In this document: positions 17,109 to 25,626 of the stretch, piece after piece
How the letters are laid out: each line of letters begins with the position of its first letter
Position numbering within the stretch: the first letter of the stretch is position 1
Program-made: the position numbers and the translations under genes
DNA from: Massilia polaris
Lineage (GTDB): Bacteria > Pseudomonadota > Gammaproteobacteria > Burkholderiales > Burkholderiaceae_D
DNA length: 64,000 bases
Assembly (NCBI RefSeq): GCF_012927275.1
Contig: NZ_JABBGG010000002.1
Span: forward strand, 62,001 to 126,000
Direction: 5' to 3'
Notes under the pieces: model-generated
The model's database searches: none
Told to the model about the DNA's origin: nothing
The model's input: only the letters and a program-made list of their open reading frames with translations

Positions 17109-18251
17109 CTATGCTCCAGGTTCGAGGGTGGGGTCTTCCTCATTGTGGCGCGCGCCGACAGGGCCCGTTTGATGCTGGACAAACGTGGCAGGCAGCTCTT
17201 TGGCAACCGGCTTGGGCGCGAAGTTGCGGTTGACAATGTCGCGTCCGATCACCAGCCGCATGTTGGCCGGTTTGACGCTGCCCGCCTCGACAGCAACCGC
17301 GTTGCCGAAGCTCTCGGCAAGGCGTCCGGCCGCCTCGCGGAACGGTGGCTGGTATTCGACCCGCGTCTGGCGCACGTCGAACGGACGCTGGTTCGACAGG
17401 CGCACGACGCGCAGCGTGTCCGGATCCATCATCGCCGACAGGGCCTTGGCCATGCCCCTGACGCCATTGCCGTTGCGAATTTCGAGCAGCGCCTTTTCCG
17501 GCGCCGCGCTTGCCGGCAGCGGCGCCGGCGTGTCCTCCGGGCGCGCAAGCGTGGCGGCCGGAATCCGGCGCAGCTCGAACATGCCATTGGCAAGCTGGCG
17601 CACTTCGGTCGCCGCCCATGCGTCCTCGGCGCGCGGGCTGGCGTTGACAGCCTTTTCGATGGCGGGTGCGACGGCGCGCTGCGCCAGCGCGTAGTCGGCC
17701 TTGAAGTCATGCTCGCGCAGCGCGGCCGCCTGCTGGTACATCAGCTGCGCGCGCTCGGGCTGGCCCAGCTTGTCCAGCGCGCTGCCGAGGTGATTCCAGG
17801 CGCGGTAATTGAGCGGGTCGAGCACGCAGGCTTTCTCCAGCGCCGACAGGGCGTTGTCGTATTCGCCGTTGAGGAAGTACGCATAGCCGAGGTTACTGAA
17901 CAGGAAGGCGGTTTCCGGCCCTGCCTTGCCATCCACTTCTTGCGTCAGCCGTTGCCAGATCGGGATCGCCTTGGCGAACTCGCCCTGTTCCGCATACAGC
18001 GTCGCCAGCCCGTTGCGCGCGTTGACTTGGCCCGGATCGGCCTTCAACGCCGTCATGTACGATGCGGTCGCTGCCTCGAAGCGGCGCGCCATGTGCAGGC
18101 TTCGCCCCAGCACGTAGGCCTCGCTGGCCGAAGCCGATGCCGACGCCGGCCGCTGCTCGTTGGGAATCGGACGATGTCCGAGATCGGCGCACGCGGCAAA
18201 CAGGGATGCGCCGGCGCATACCGTCGTCAAACGCTTCAGTTTCGTTTTCAT
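17109..18251 (-). CDS. tadD: TadD-like TPR lipoprotein with C-terminal LytR_C domain
   Basis: 380 aa. The signal peptide ends in a lipobox-like FAAC (Cys21). Residues about 45-190 form TPR repeats (LGRSLHMARRFEAATASYMTALKADPG, GEYDNALSALEKACVLDPLN), as in TadD, the pilotin-like lipoprotein of Tad systems. Residues about 255-350 (LEIRNGNGVRGMAKALSAMM through NMRLVIGRD) match the LytR_C fold found at the end of LytR-CpsA-Psr proteins. The gene follows tadC by 19 bp. TadD function is expected; what the LytR_C part adds is unknown. Confidence 0.8.
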   Translation of the reverse strand: MKTKLKRLTTVCAGASLFAACADLGHRPIPNEQRPASASASASEAYVLGRSLHMARRFEAATASYMTALKADPGQVNARNGLATLYAEQGEFAKAIPIWQRLTQEVDGKAGPETAFLFSNLGYAYFLNGEYDNALSALEKACVLDPLNYRAWNHLGSALDKLGQPERAQLMYQQAAALREHDFKADYALAQRAVAPAIEKAVNASPRAEDAWAATEVRQLANGMFELRRIPAATLARPEDTPAPLPASAAPEKALLEIRNGNGVRGMAKALSAMMDPDTLRVVRLSNQRPFDVRQTRVEYQPPFREAAGRLAESFGNAVAVEAGSVKPANMRLVIGRDIVNRNFAPKPVAKELPATFVQHQTGPVGARHNEEDPTLEPGA

Positions 18252-18270
18252 CGCATTCTCCTTCTCGACT

Positions 18271-19212
18271 TCATTGGCCTGCGCCAGTCATCGCAGGCAG
18301 GGCGCGGGCAATCTGGATTCCGGCGGGCCCGATCAGGACCATCAGCAAGGTGGGAAAGATAAAGAAGATCAGCGGGAACAGCAGCTTGAGGCCGATCTTG
18401 GCGGCCGTCTCCTCGGCGACCATGCGCCGCTTGGTGCGCAGGTTGTCCGAGTGGACGCGCAACGAGTCGCCCATGCTGGTGCCGAAGCGCTCCGACTGGA
18501 TCAGCATCGCGACCAGCGTATCGACGTCTTCCACGCCACTGCGCAGCGCGAAATTGCGCAGCGCTTTCTCCTTGGTGAAGCCGGCCCGCATCTCCATCAG
18601 TACCAGCTGCAGCTCCTGGGCCAGTGTGACGCTTTTAATGTGGATCTCGCCGGCGACCTTGATCAGGGCGCGTTCGAGGCTCAGGCCCGCCTCGACGCAA
18701 ACCGTCAGCAGGTCGAGCGCATCGGGAATCGTTTCGAAAATCTCGCGCTGGCGGCGCGATGCGATCTGGCGCAGGATGACGTTGGGCAGGTAGTAGCCGA
18801 TCGCCGCCACCAGGAGAAGCAGGAGCAGCAGGCGCTGCCCCGGCATCGCCCTTCCCGAGATCGCGAGCATCAGCGCAACCGCACTGGGGAACAACAGCGC
18901 CAGCACCGATTTCGATGCGAAGTACAGGGTCGCCGCGGCCGGGTTGCGCCAGCCGGCATTCATGAAGCGTGTGCGCAGGCTCGATTTCTCCCAGCCATCC
19001 TCGGGCAGCGACAGCCTCGAAAATGGCTGCGCCACCTTGGCCGCCTTCTCGACCCAGCCGCCGGTTTCGAGCGCGCTCGGCTCCGTCTTGCCCATGAAGG
19101 TGTCGAGCCGGATGCGCAAATACCCCGGCGAGAAAATGACCATGGCCAGCAGCGCCAGGCCGCAGACGATGCCGAAGACGATGGTCAGGAATATGATTTG
19201 CGGGCCGGTCAT
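18271..19212 (-). CDS. tadC: Tad pilus inner-membrane platform protein TadC
   Basis: 313 aa. A type II secretion F-type membrane protein with N-terminal helix (about 8-28), central helices (about 105-150) and a C-terminal pair (about 270-300). The F-domain pattern IPDALDLLTVCVEAGLSLERAL followed by ALRNFALRSGVEDVDTLVAMLIQSERFG is typical. With TadB it forms the platform on which the CpaF ATPase drives pilin assembly. It starts 10 bp after tadB ends. Confidence 0.92.
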   Translation of the reverse strand: MTGPQIIFLTIVFGIVCGLALLAMVIFSPGYLRIRLDTFMGKTEPSALETGGWVEKAAKVAQPFSRLSLPEDGWEKSSLRTRFMNAGWRNPAAATLYFASKSVLALLFPSAVALMLAISGRAMPGQRLLLLLLLVAAIGYYLPNVILRQIASRRQREIFETIPDALDLLTVCVEAGLSLERALIKVAGEIHIKSVTLAQELQLVLMEMRAGFTKEKALRNFALRSGVEDVDTLVAMLIQSERFGTSMGDSLRVHSDNLRTKRRMVAEETAAKIGLKLLFPLIFFIFPTLLMVLIGPAGIQIARALPAMTGAGQ

Positions 19213-19222
19213 GTGCTTCCCC

Positions 19223-20200
19223 TTAAATGCGGATGTGGATCACGCGGCGCAGCCACAGGACCCCGATCAGGATCATTCCAGCGCCGTACCAGAGCAGCTT
19301 GATGCCCGTCGGGTCGGTCCACAGCAGGCTGACATAGTGCGGGCTGGTCATCGACATCAGGATGATGACGATGAACGGCAGCAGGCCGAGGATCCAGGCC
19401 GACATCCTGCCTTCGGATGACAGCACGCGCACCTGCGCGATCAGCTTGAGCCGCTCGCGGATGATGTGGCTGATGTTATGGAGGATTTCGGCCAGGTTGC
19501 CGCCCGACTCGCGCTGGATCAGCACCGCGATGACGAGATAGCGAAGGTCGGTCAGCGGAATGCGGTCGGCCAGGTTGTGCAGCGCTTCGTTAAGCGGCAC
19601 GCCGTAGTTGATCTCTTCGTGCGCCGCGCGGAACTCGCCGCACAGCGGCTCCGGAAGCTCCGAGCCGACCATCTGCAGCACGTTGGTGAACGAGTGGCCG
19701 GACCGCAGCGCGCGCGCGATGAAGTCAGCGGCTTCCGGAAGCTGCTGCTCGATCTTGATCAGCCTTTGCCGACGCGCGCGGCGCAGCATCGCGTACGGAA
19801 TGCTGGTCAGGAGCGCAATAATGACAAGCTTCGCCAACAGCGGCACCTCCCACATCTGCACCATGACAAGCCCGGACAGCGTCATGGCGACCGACGCGGC
19901 CAGGAACTGCGAAACCGACCAGCGCACGCCGGCCTGCAGGATCAGCCGGTCGATCGCATTCGCGAGCCGCATCTTGTGCAGCATCTTGTCGACGCCGTCG
20001 TTCTTGCTGTAGCGGCGCTGCTTGAGGATCGACACGTCGCCGTGCCCGCCTTCGACGCCGCCTGACATCAGGCGCAGCCGGCGCGAGATGCGCTGCGCCT
20101 CGCTGCCATGGGTGCTGTTCCACCACAGGTAGGCGCCTTCCACCAGGAGGATCACTGCGGCGAACAGCAGTACCGCGAAACCGTAATAGATTGAGTCCAT
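19223..20200 (-). CDS. tadB: Tad pilus inner-membrane platform protein TadB
   Basis: 325 aa. The second F-type platform protein: N-terminal helix (about 6-24), helices near 105-135 and 265-320, and the F-domain signature LPEAADFIARALRSGHSFTNVLQ plus QRESGGNLAEILHNISHIIRER. The gene lies between cpaF (15 bp gap) and tadC (10 bp gap). Assignment to TadB rests on order and on the IRERLKLIAQVRVLSSEGRMSAWIL stretch usual for TadB. Confidence 0.92.
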   Translation of the reverse strand: MDSIYYGFAVLLFAAVILLVEGAYLWWNSTHGSEAQRISRRLRLMSGGVEGGHGDVSILKQRRYSKNDGVDKMLHKMRLANAIDRLILQAGVRWSVSQFLAASVAMTLSGLVMVQMWEVPLLAKLVIIALLTSIPYAMLRRARRQRLIKIEQQLPEAADFIARALRSGHSFTNVLQMVGSELPEPLCGEFRAAHEEINYGVPLNEALHNLADRIPLTDLRYLVIAVLIQRESGGNLAEILHNISHIIRERLKLIAQVRVLSSEGRMSAWILGLLPFIVIILMSMTSPHYVSLLWTDPTGIKLLWYGAGMILIGVLWLRRVIHIRI

Positions 20201-20215
20201 GCTGGCTCCCGCCGG

Positions 20216-21565
20216 TTATTCGTAGACGCGCGATGGATCGAACGCGGAATCGGGCACCGGCGCGCCGAACATGCGCAGCCGTTCGGCGAAACGCGGCCGC
20301 ACGCCGGTGGCGCAGAACTGTCCGAGCACCTTGCCGTCGGCCGCGACGCCGGTCTGCTCGAAGCGGAAGATCTCCTGCATCGCGAGGATCTCTCCTTCCA
20401 TGCCGGTGATCTCCTGCATGCTGACCAGTTTGCGCGCGCCGTCGGTCAGGCGCGTCACCTGAAGCACCACCGTCACCGCCGAACAAATCTGCTGGCGCAC
20501 CGCGCGCGGGGTCAGCGTGACGCCAGCCATGCCGACCATGTTCTCCAGCCGCGACAGCGCGTCGCGCGGCGTGTTCGAGTGGATGGTGGCGAGCGAACCT
20601 TCGTGGCCGGTGTTCATCGCCTGCAGCATGTCGAGCGCTTCGGCGCCGCGCACCTCGCCCAGGATGATGCGGTCCGGACGCATGCGCAGTGCGTTGCGCA
20701 CCAGCGCGCGCTGCGTCACTTCGCCTTTGCCTTCGATATTCGACGGACGCGTTTCGAGGCGGACGACGTGCGGCTGGCGCAGCTGCAGTTCGGCGGCGTC
20801 TTCAATCGTCACGATCCGCTCGTTGGCAGGGATGAAGCCGGAGATCAGGTTCAGCAGCGTGGTCTTGCCGCTGCCGGTGCCGCCCGAGATCAGGATGTTG
20901 ATCTTGGCCTGGCCGAGCGACTCGAGCACCTGCACCATCGGCGGCGTCAGGCTTTTGTAGTCGAGCAAGTTCTGCACCGACAGCGGCGTCGACGAAAAGC
21001 GCCGGATCGACAGGATCGGCCCGTCCACAGCCAGGGGAGGAATGATGGCGTTGACGCGCGAGCCGTCCGGCAGGCGCGCATCGACCATCGGACTCGACTC
21101 GTCGACGCGCCGGCCGACGCGCGAAACGATCTTCTCGATGATCTTCATCAGGTGGGCGTTGTCGTGGAAGGTCACCTCGGTCAGCTCGAGCTTGCCGCGC
21201 CGTTCGATGTAGACCTTGGCGTGCGTGTTGACCAGGATGTCCGAGATGGTCGCGTCGTTCAGCAGCGGTTCGAGCGGGCCGAAGCCGAGCATTTCGTGCT
21301 GGATGTCGAGCACCAGGTTGTGGCGCTCGTTCTGGTTCAGGACGATCCGCTCTTCCTCGATGATGCGCTGGATAAGCAGCGCCAGTTCGTGTTTGAACTG
21401 CTCGGTGGTCAGGCGCTTCAGGCGCTCCAGGTCGATCCGGTCGAGGATCATCTGGTGCATCGACTTCTTCAGGTCCTGGTATGCGTGGTTGGCCGGCTCG
21501 GCGACCAGGGGCGCGGCCAGTGTCTTGGCTTCGTCGGTTGTTGACAGGCGTTCGCGCAGGGTCAT
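20216..21565 (-). CDS. cpaF: Tad pilus assembly ATPase CpaF/TadA
   Basis: 449 aa. A secretion ATPase of the VirB11/PulE class that powers Flp pilin polymerisation. Walker A is [14 protein letters not shown] (about 227-239), the Walker B-like/Asp box is [18 protein letters not shown], and the His box is [14 protein letters not shown]. The N-terminal helical domain and [13 protein letters not shown] region match CpaF. It is 16 bp downstream of cpaE. Confidence 0.95.
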   Translation of the reverse strand: MTLRERLSTTDEAKTLAAPLVAEPANHAYQDLKKSMHQMILDRIDLERLKRLTTEQFKHELALLIQRIIEEERIVLNQNERHNLVLDIQHEMLGFGPLEPLLNDATISDILVNTHAKVYIERRGKLELTEVTFHDNAHLMKIIEKIVSRVGRRVDESSPMVDARLPDGSRVNAIIPPLAVDGPILSIRRFSSTPLSVQNLLDYKSLTPPMVQVLESLGQAKINILISGGTGSGKTTLLNLISGFIPANERIVTIEDAAELQLRQPHVVRLETRPSNIEGKGEVTQRALVRNALRMRPDRIILGEVRGAEALDMLQAMNTGHEGSLATIHSNTPRDALSRLENMVGMAGVTLTPRAVRQQICSAVTVVLQVTRLTDGARKLVSMQEITGMEGEILAMQEIFRFEQTGVAADGKVLGQFCATGVRPRFAERLRMFGAPVPDSAFDPSRVYE

Positions 21566-21581
21566 GACAGTCTCCGTAATC

Positions 21582-22760
21582 TCAGGCGTCGGTGTCGGCG
21601 CGGCCGAACAGGCGGTCGAACAGGCCTTTGTTGGCTTCCGGGGCGCGCCGCGCCGTGACCAGTTCGACCAGGTCGGCCAGGCTGCGCGCGACCGCGCTGG
21701 AGCGCGACAGCTCGAGCACCGGCACGCCCTGGTTCACCGAGTCGGTCGCGGCGACGTAGTCGTTGGGGATGGTATGCATGACGTCCGCGCCGAGGGCGTT
21801 CTGCAGGTCCTGCAGGCGCAGCTTGCCGCCCTTCTCGTAGCGGTTGACGATCAGGCGGGTCTGGTCGACCGGGTAGCCGAGCGAGCGGAAGATGTCGAGC
21901 AGGCGGCGCGCATCGCGGATGTCGGGCAGCGCCAGCTGCAGCACCGGGTGGATGGTGTCCGCGTTGTCGAGCGCGCGCAGCGAGATGGCGTCGATCTGGC
22001 GGCCGACGTCGAGCACGATGTAATCGTAATGCTGGCGCGCCACGCGCAGGATGGTGTCCATATGTTCCGGCTTCAGGTCGACCGCGTGGGTTGGGTCGTC
22101 GGCCGCCGCGAGGATGCCGAAGCCCGGCGTGACGTGCACCAGGCACGAGTCGAGGAAGGGGCCGTCGATGCGCGCGATCTGGCTGCACACGTCCGACAGC
22201 GTCATCGCCGGCTTCTGGTCCGAGACGTACAGCGTGGCGTCGCCGAACTGGCCGTGCAGGTCGATCAGCAGCACTTTTTTTTCCGCCAGCGTGGCGAGCG
22301 CGTAGCCGAAATTGGTCGAGATGAAGGTCGCGCCGCTGCCGCCTTTGCACGAGATGAAGGCGAGTACCTTCCCGTCGCGCATGTCGGTGACGCCGACCGC
22401 TTGCGCGACCCGGTCCATCGCTTCATGGAAGGCGCGGTGCACCAGCGGCAGCTGCAGCACTTCGCGCACGCCGGCGCGCATCGCGCGGATCAGCAGGTCC
22501 TGGTGATGGTCGCGCGTGAGCAGCATGAAGCAGGAGGATTGATAATGCTTGGCCAGGCGCTCGAGCAGGTCGCTGTCCTGGATGTCCGGGTCAGTGGCGT
22601 CGATGATGACCACGCCGGGATTGTCGGGCATCAGTCGGTCGAGCGCCTCGCGCAGGCTGGCGCGGCTGGCCGCCAGGCTGATAGGCGGCACGCGCGCCGT
22701 CCCCTGGGACGCGATTTCCGCGTGCAGATCGCTGTCGCGGGTGATGATCAACGCTTTCAT
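21582..22760 (-). CDS. cpaE: Tad pilus localisation ATPase-like protein CpaE/TadZ
   Basis: 392 aa. An N-terminal atypical receiver domain (about 1-120) with [11 protein letters not shown] is followed by a ParA/MinD-like ATPase domain. The P-loop reads [12 protein letters not shown]: it keeps the GGSGAT core but the second lysine of deviant Walker A is replaced, as is common in CpaE/TadZ. It recruits the pilus machine to its site, often a cell pole. It precedes cpaF by 16 bp. Confidence 0.92.
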   Translation of the reverse strand: MKALIITRDSDLHAEIASQGTARVPPISLAASRASLREALDRLMPDNPGVVIIDATDPDIQDSDLLERLAKHYQSSCFMLLTRDHHQDLLIRAMRAGVREVLQLPLVHRAFHEAMDRVAQAVGVTDMRDGKVLAFISCKGGSGATFISTNFGYALATLAEKKVLLIDLHGQFGDATLYVSDQKPAMTLSDVCSQIARIDGPFLDSCLVHVTPGFGILAAADDPTHAVDLKPEHMDTILRVARQHYDYIVLDVGRQIDAISLRALDNADTIHPVLQLALPDIRDARRLLDIFRSLGYPVDQTRLIVNRYEKGGKLRLQDLQNALGADVMHTIPNDYVAATDSVNQGVPVLELSRSSAVARSLADLVELVTARRAPEANKGLFDRLFGRADTDA

Positions 22761-22790
22761 GGCATTCCTCTGCTCAAAATCGCACGCCGT

Positions 22791-23378
22791 TTATGGGGAT
22801 GAAATGGCGACGCTTGGCATGCGGCCCAGCGACCCGATCGGCGAAATGGTGGTAAATCTGGGGAACGTGATCGAGCCCGGCACGAAGCTGTCCAGGCCGG
22901 TCATGGTGGTGTAAGGAATCAGCGAGCAGCTTTCCGCTCCGCCAACGCACAAGCGGACCCGGACGAAGCGAACGCAGCTCGTACCGTTCGGGTTGGCGGT
23001 GCAGTTGACCAGGTTCTCGGCTGCGCTTCCCGGCATCGCGGCAACAGGCGTTTCGGCGTCGGAGCGGAGGTAGTCGATCGCCAGGTGCGCATCGGTGACG
23101 TCGCCGGCCAGCGGCAGCCTGGTGGAGTCGAACATCGCATGGCTGCGAATGGCATTGATGGATGCGGCATCGAATGCGCTCACCGCGGCGGCCCGGGCGG
23201 CGCGCCGTGTCACCTCCGTCATCGTATTCCACAGGAACAGCGCGCGCGACAGCTCCATGATCGCGACGATGTACGTGAAGAAGACCAACACGAACATGGC
23301 GAACTCGACGGCCGCAAAGCCGCGCTGGGCGCCGTGCATGACAAAACGAGGACGGGGACGGGGACGGGGACGGGGCAT
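22791..23378 (-). CDS. tadF: TadE/TadF-like minor pseudopilin with a Pro-Arg repeat N-terminus
   Basis: 195 aa from ATG 23378, chosen because an AGGA site precedes it and it lies 10 bp after the upstream stop; ATG 23339 has no ribosome site. Residues 1-11 are MPRPRPRPRPR, encoded by a hexanucleotide repeat. The processing site is G20 followed by FAAVEF, with Glu at +5, as in pseudopilins cut by the prepilin peptidase; a hydrophobic helix follows (about 21-45). The rest carries several Cys residues (CTANPNGTSCVRF, LCVGGAESC), suggesting disulfides. The TadE versus TadF label is by position only. Confidence 0.78.
   Translation of the reverse strand: MPRPRPRPRPRFVMHGAQRGFAAVEFAMFVLVFFTYIVAIMELSRALFLWNTMTEVTRRAARAAAVSAFDAASINAIRSHAMFDSTRLPLAGDVTDAHLAIDYLRSDAETPVAAMPGSAAENLVNCTANPNGTSCVRFVRVRLCVGGAESCSLIPYTTMTGLDSFVPGSITFPRFTTISPIGSLGRMPSVAISSP
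23351..23374. repeat. Hexanucleotide tandem repeat, four copies of GACGGG
   Basis: Four perfect head-to-tail GACGGG units, preceded by a degenerate partial copy. On the coding (minus) strand they encode alternating Pro and Arg at the start of the TadF-like protein. Being 6 bp long, gain or loss of units keeps the reading frame. Confidence 0.9.
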
Positions 23379-23388
23379 GACGGCAGTC

Positions 23389-23871
23389 CTAGTTCTGGTA
23401 GATTGCGTCCGAGCTTGCGGAGAAGGTCCAGCTGGAGGCATACGTGTCTGGCAGCCAGGGGCCGGTGTCTTGCCAGAATGCGTCTATCAGCGTGAAATCA
23501 GCGTCAACGCGCACGTCCTCCACGGCGATCGCGGCGTTGCAATTACCGCCGTTATTGCAACGAACGCCAATAACCAGATCTTCCGGCGGTTTGATTCCTG
23601 CCTCGGCGATGGCATTTTCGACGATGTCCCTGGCGCGCACCTGGGCCAGCGCCATTCCTGCCGGCGTAATCATCTCGACGCGCGGCACTGTGGCCATGTA
23701 ATTGGCCGCATCCTGCGTGGCTTGCTTGATCACGCTGTAGTGGTAGAAGACGCGGGAAAACAAGAACACCACCGGCAGCAGGAAACCTGAAAAGACCAGG
23801 ATGAGCGCCAGTTCGACCGCAGCCGCTCCGCGCTGCCGGCGGCGTTGGAAGCCTTGGAAATATGCGTTCAT
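23389..23871 (-). CDS. tadE: TadE-like minor pseudopilin
   Basis: 160 aa from ATG 23871, which overlaps the stop of the upstream TadG-like gene in an ATGA; a longer reading inside that gene is not credible. The processing site is RQRG (G15) followed by AAAVEL with Glu at +5, then a hydrophobic helix (about 16-40). The periplasmic part has CNNGGNC and acidic patches. TadE/TadF pseudopilins are needed for Flp pilus assembly. Confidence 0.85.
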   Translation of the reverse strand: MNAYFQGFQRRRQRGAAAVELALILVFSGFLLPVVFLFSRVFYHYSVIKQATQDAANYMATVPRVEMITPAGMALAQVRARDIVENAIAEAGIKPPEDLVIGVRCNNGGNCNAAIAVEDVRVDADFTLIDAFWQDTGPWLPDTYASSWTFSASSDAIYQN

Positions 23872-25328
23872 TGGAATAGCCCCACTGTCGCCGCCAGCTC
23901 GGCATCGGGTGCCAGCCCCCCGAACTCGCCGTACACGGCGGAGGCGCTGGCGTCGGCCCGCGAGCTCATGAAAAAGCGGCCGATTGCCAGCACCTTTGCC
24001 GAGCTGCCGGCCACGGGGCATTCCAGCACAGGGATATTGAGCACGCGCCGCAGCGGAAGAAACACGACAGGCGGTGCTGCACGGTGGGGTGCGTTGTTGC
24101 TCGCGTATGGACTGGCCAGCGTATCAGCATGTGTGCTTATCACTTCCGTACCCGATCCGACCGGGTACAGGAACTTCCAGTCCGCCATGAGGAACGGCGC
24201 GCCCACGCCATCAGGTGCGCCGCTGTCATACTTGACGGCCTTGGAAAACGCCCACAACGGCCCGTAACTCGCCTTGGTAATCCCGACGACCGCACTGGAC
24301 TGGTCGGCAATCGTCAGCTTCGCCCCCCCGATGTCATGCGGCTCCGCGCTGCTGTTGATGGCGCCCGTGGAATTCATCCACCATCCGAAATACCATGCGC
24401 GGTATTCCTTGATGTTGCGGTCGGGAGGGGCCGGCACCCTGTTGCAACTCGAACCCGTGTAATCGGAGAAGCGGGAATTGAGTTCAGTGGCGAGCGCCGG
24501 AGGGAACGGATTGGCGACATACACCATGGCTCCGCTGCGCAGGTTACTTGTCGCGATCGAACCGCTGCAGACGAACGGCCTTGCCACGGCAAGCGAGCGG
24601 TTATTCGCATCCTCGGGCCGGTTCGGAAAATCCAGCGGATTGACCAGGTAGCTGACAGGGTTGCTGCCATGCGGGTTCAGGTTCAGCAGGTTGTAGCTGA
24701 CGCCACGCCGGAATCCGTAGTGCAGCAGCTCCTTTTCAACCACTGCGCCCTTTACAACATCGCGCGTGGACACCTGGGTATTGTTAACCGCGCAGACGGC
24801 CAGCGGCGTCACCTGGACCCCGGTTCGTCCGGCGATCGCGCGTGCCGCAATCGTCATCTGCTCCATCGCGCTGCCAAGCACGCGCGCGAAAATAACATCG
24901 ACCTGGCCCTGTTCACCCAGCTCGCGCGTATCGACCTTTGCGTAGTACATATTGGCCGCAATGGCGGCGTTGACGGAACCAGCCGCCAGCCAGTCGCCGT
25001 CCGGCTTAGCTGGATCGTCGCTGAAGCGCAGCGCGGTGTCGGTCCATACGATCGCCCTGCCAAGGCTGTATTTGTGGCGCTGGGCGACCGTGCGCGCTTG
25101 CGTTTTGGCCGCCTCGATGCCGGCCATCGTGCCATCCAGCGCGCGCGCCGCGGCCAGCGCGGCAGCATCGGCGACACTCTGCATCTCGGTACGGCGCGTG
25201 TAGGCGAACGACAGGTCGAGCGCCAGCCCCGTGAAGCCGATGATCGGAATCAGCAAAACCGCATACATCACGGCCACCGACCCGCGCCGGCGGCGAACAG
25301 ATGGATGCATGTGGCGAGCGGTTTTCAT
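23868..25328 (-). CDS. tadG: TadG-like pilus assembly protein
   Basis: 486 aa from ATG 25328, which overlaps the upstream lipoprotein stop as ATGA. An Arg-rich start RRRRGSVAVMYAV leads into one membrane helix and the TadG signature DLSFAYTRRTEMQSVADAAALAAARAL (about 40-66). The long C-terminal periplasmic domain (about 70-486) has paired Cys residues (for example Cys at TPLAVCAVNN and SGSSCNRV-like spots) and resembles TadG-type von Willebrand-like proteins only weakly. It is thought to stabilise the pilus or anchor it. Confidence 0.82.
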   Translation of the reverse strand: MKTARHMHPSVRRRRGSVAVMYAVLLIPIIGFTGLALDLSFAYTRRTEMQSVADAAALAAARALDGTMAGIEAAKTQARTVAQRHKYSLGRAIVWTDTALRFSDDPAKPDGDWLAAGSVNAAIAANMYYAKVDTRELGEQGQVDVIFARVLGSAMEQMTIAARAIAGRTGVQVTPLAVCAVNNTQVSTRDVVKGAVVEKELLHYGFRRGVSYNLLNLNPHGSNPVSYLVNPLDFPNRPEDANNRSLAVARPFVCSGSIATSNLRSGAMVYVANPFPPALATELNSRFSDYTGSSCNRVPAPPDRNIKEYRAWYFGWWMNSTGAINSSAEPHDIGGAKLTIADQSSAVVGITKASYGPLWAFSKAVKYDSGAPDGVGAPFLMADWKFLYPVGSGTEVISTHADTLASPYASNNAPHRAAPPVVFLPLRRVLNIPVLECPVAGSSAKVLAIGRFFMSSRADASASAVYGEFGGLAPDAELAATVGLFQ

Positions 25329-25618
25329 TTTGTCGTGCTGCCGATCATCAAGGTCGCTGGCGCGGCCGATGGCTCCTGCGACGCTTCCCCGCTCTCGTAC
25401 TTCTTGTGCGCCGTCATCGCGGCGCGGCCATCCATGCCGCCGACCGGCTTGGTGTTGCGCGCGGCCGCCGGGTTGATCACCTGGGCCGCGAAAGCGCTGC
25501 GCACCGAGTTGCCGAAGCTGCTGTCCCAGCGCGGGGTGGTTTCGGCGCACGCGGCCAGGGTGGCGGCCAGCGCCAGCAGCGGCAAGCTGCGCGAGATGCT
25601 GCAAAGTCGGGTATCCAT
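25325..25618 (-). CDS. Small Tad-locus lipoprotein
   Basis: 97 aa. A signal peptide with lipobox LAAC (Cys24) is followed by FGNSVRSAFAAQVINPAA and then KPVGGMDGRAAMTAHKKYE. I recognise the pattern FG-VR-A-A-Q-NP followed by GMDG-AA-A-YE from small proteins encoded next to the secretin in Tad loci of beta- and gammaproteobacteria. A role at the outer-membrane end of the machine is inferred. No CpaD-like protein was found, so this could fill that place. Confidence 0.72.
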   Translation of the reverse strand: MDTRLCSISRSLPLLALAATLAACAETTPRWDSSFGNSVRSAFAAQVINPAAARNTKPVGGMDGRAAMTAHKKYESGEASQEPSAAPATLMIGSTTK

Positions 25619-25626
25619 GGCGCCTC

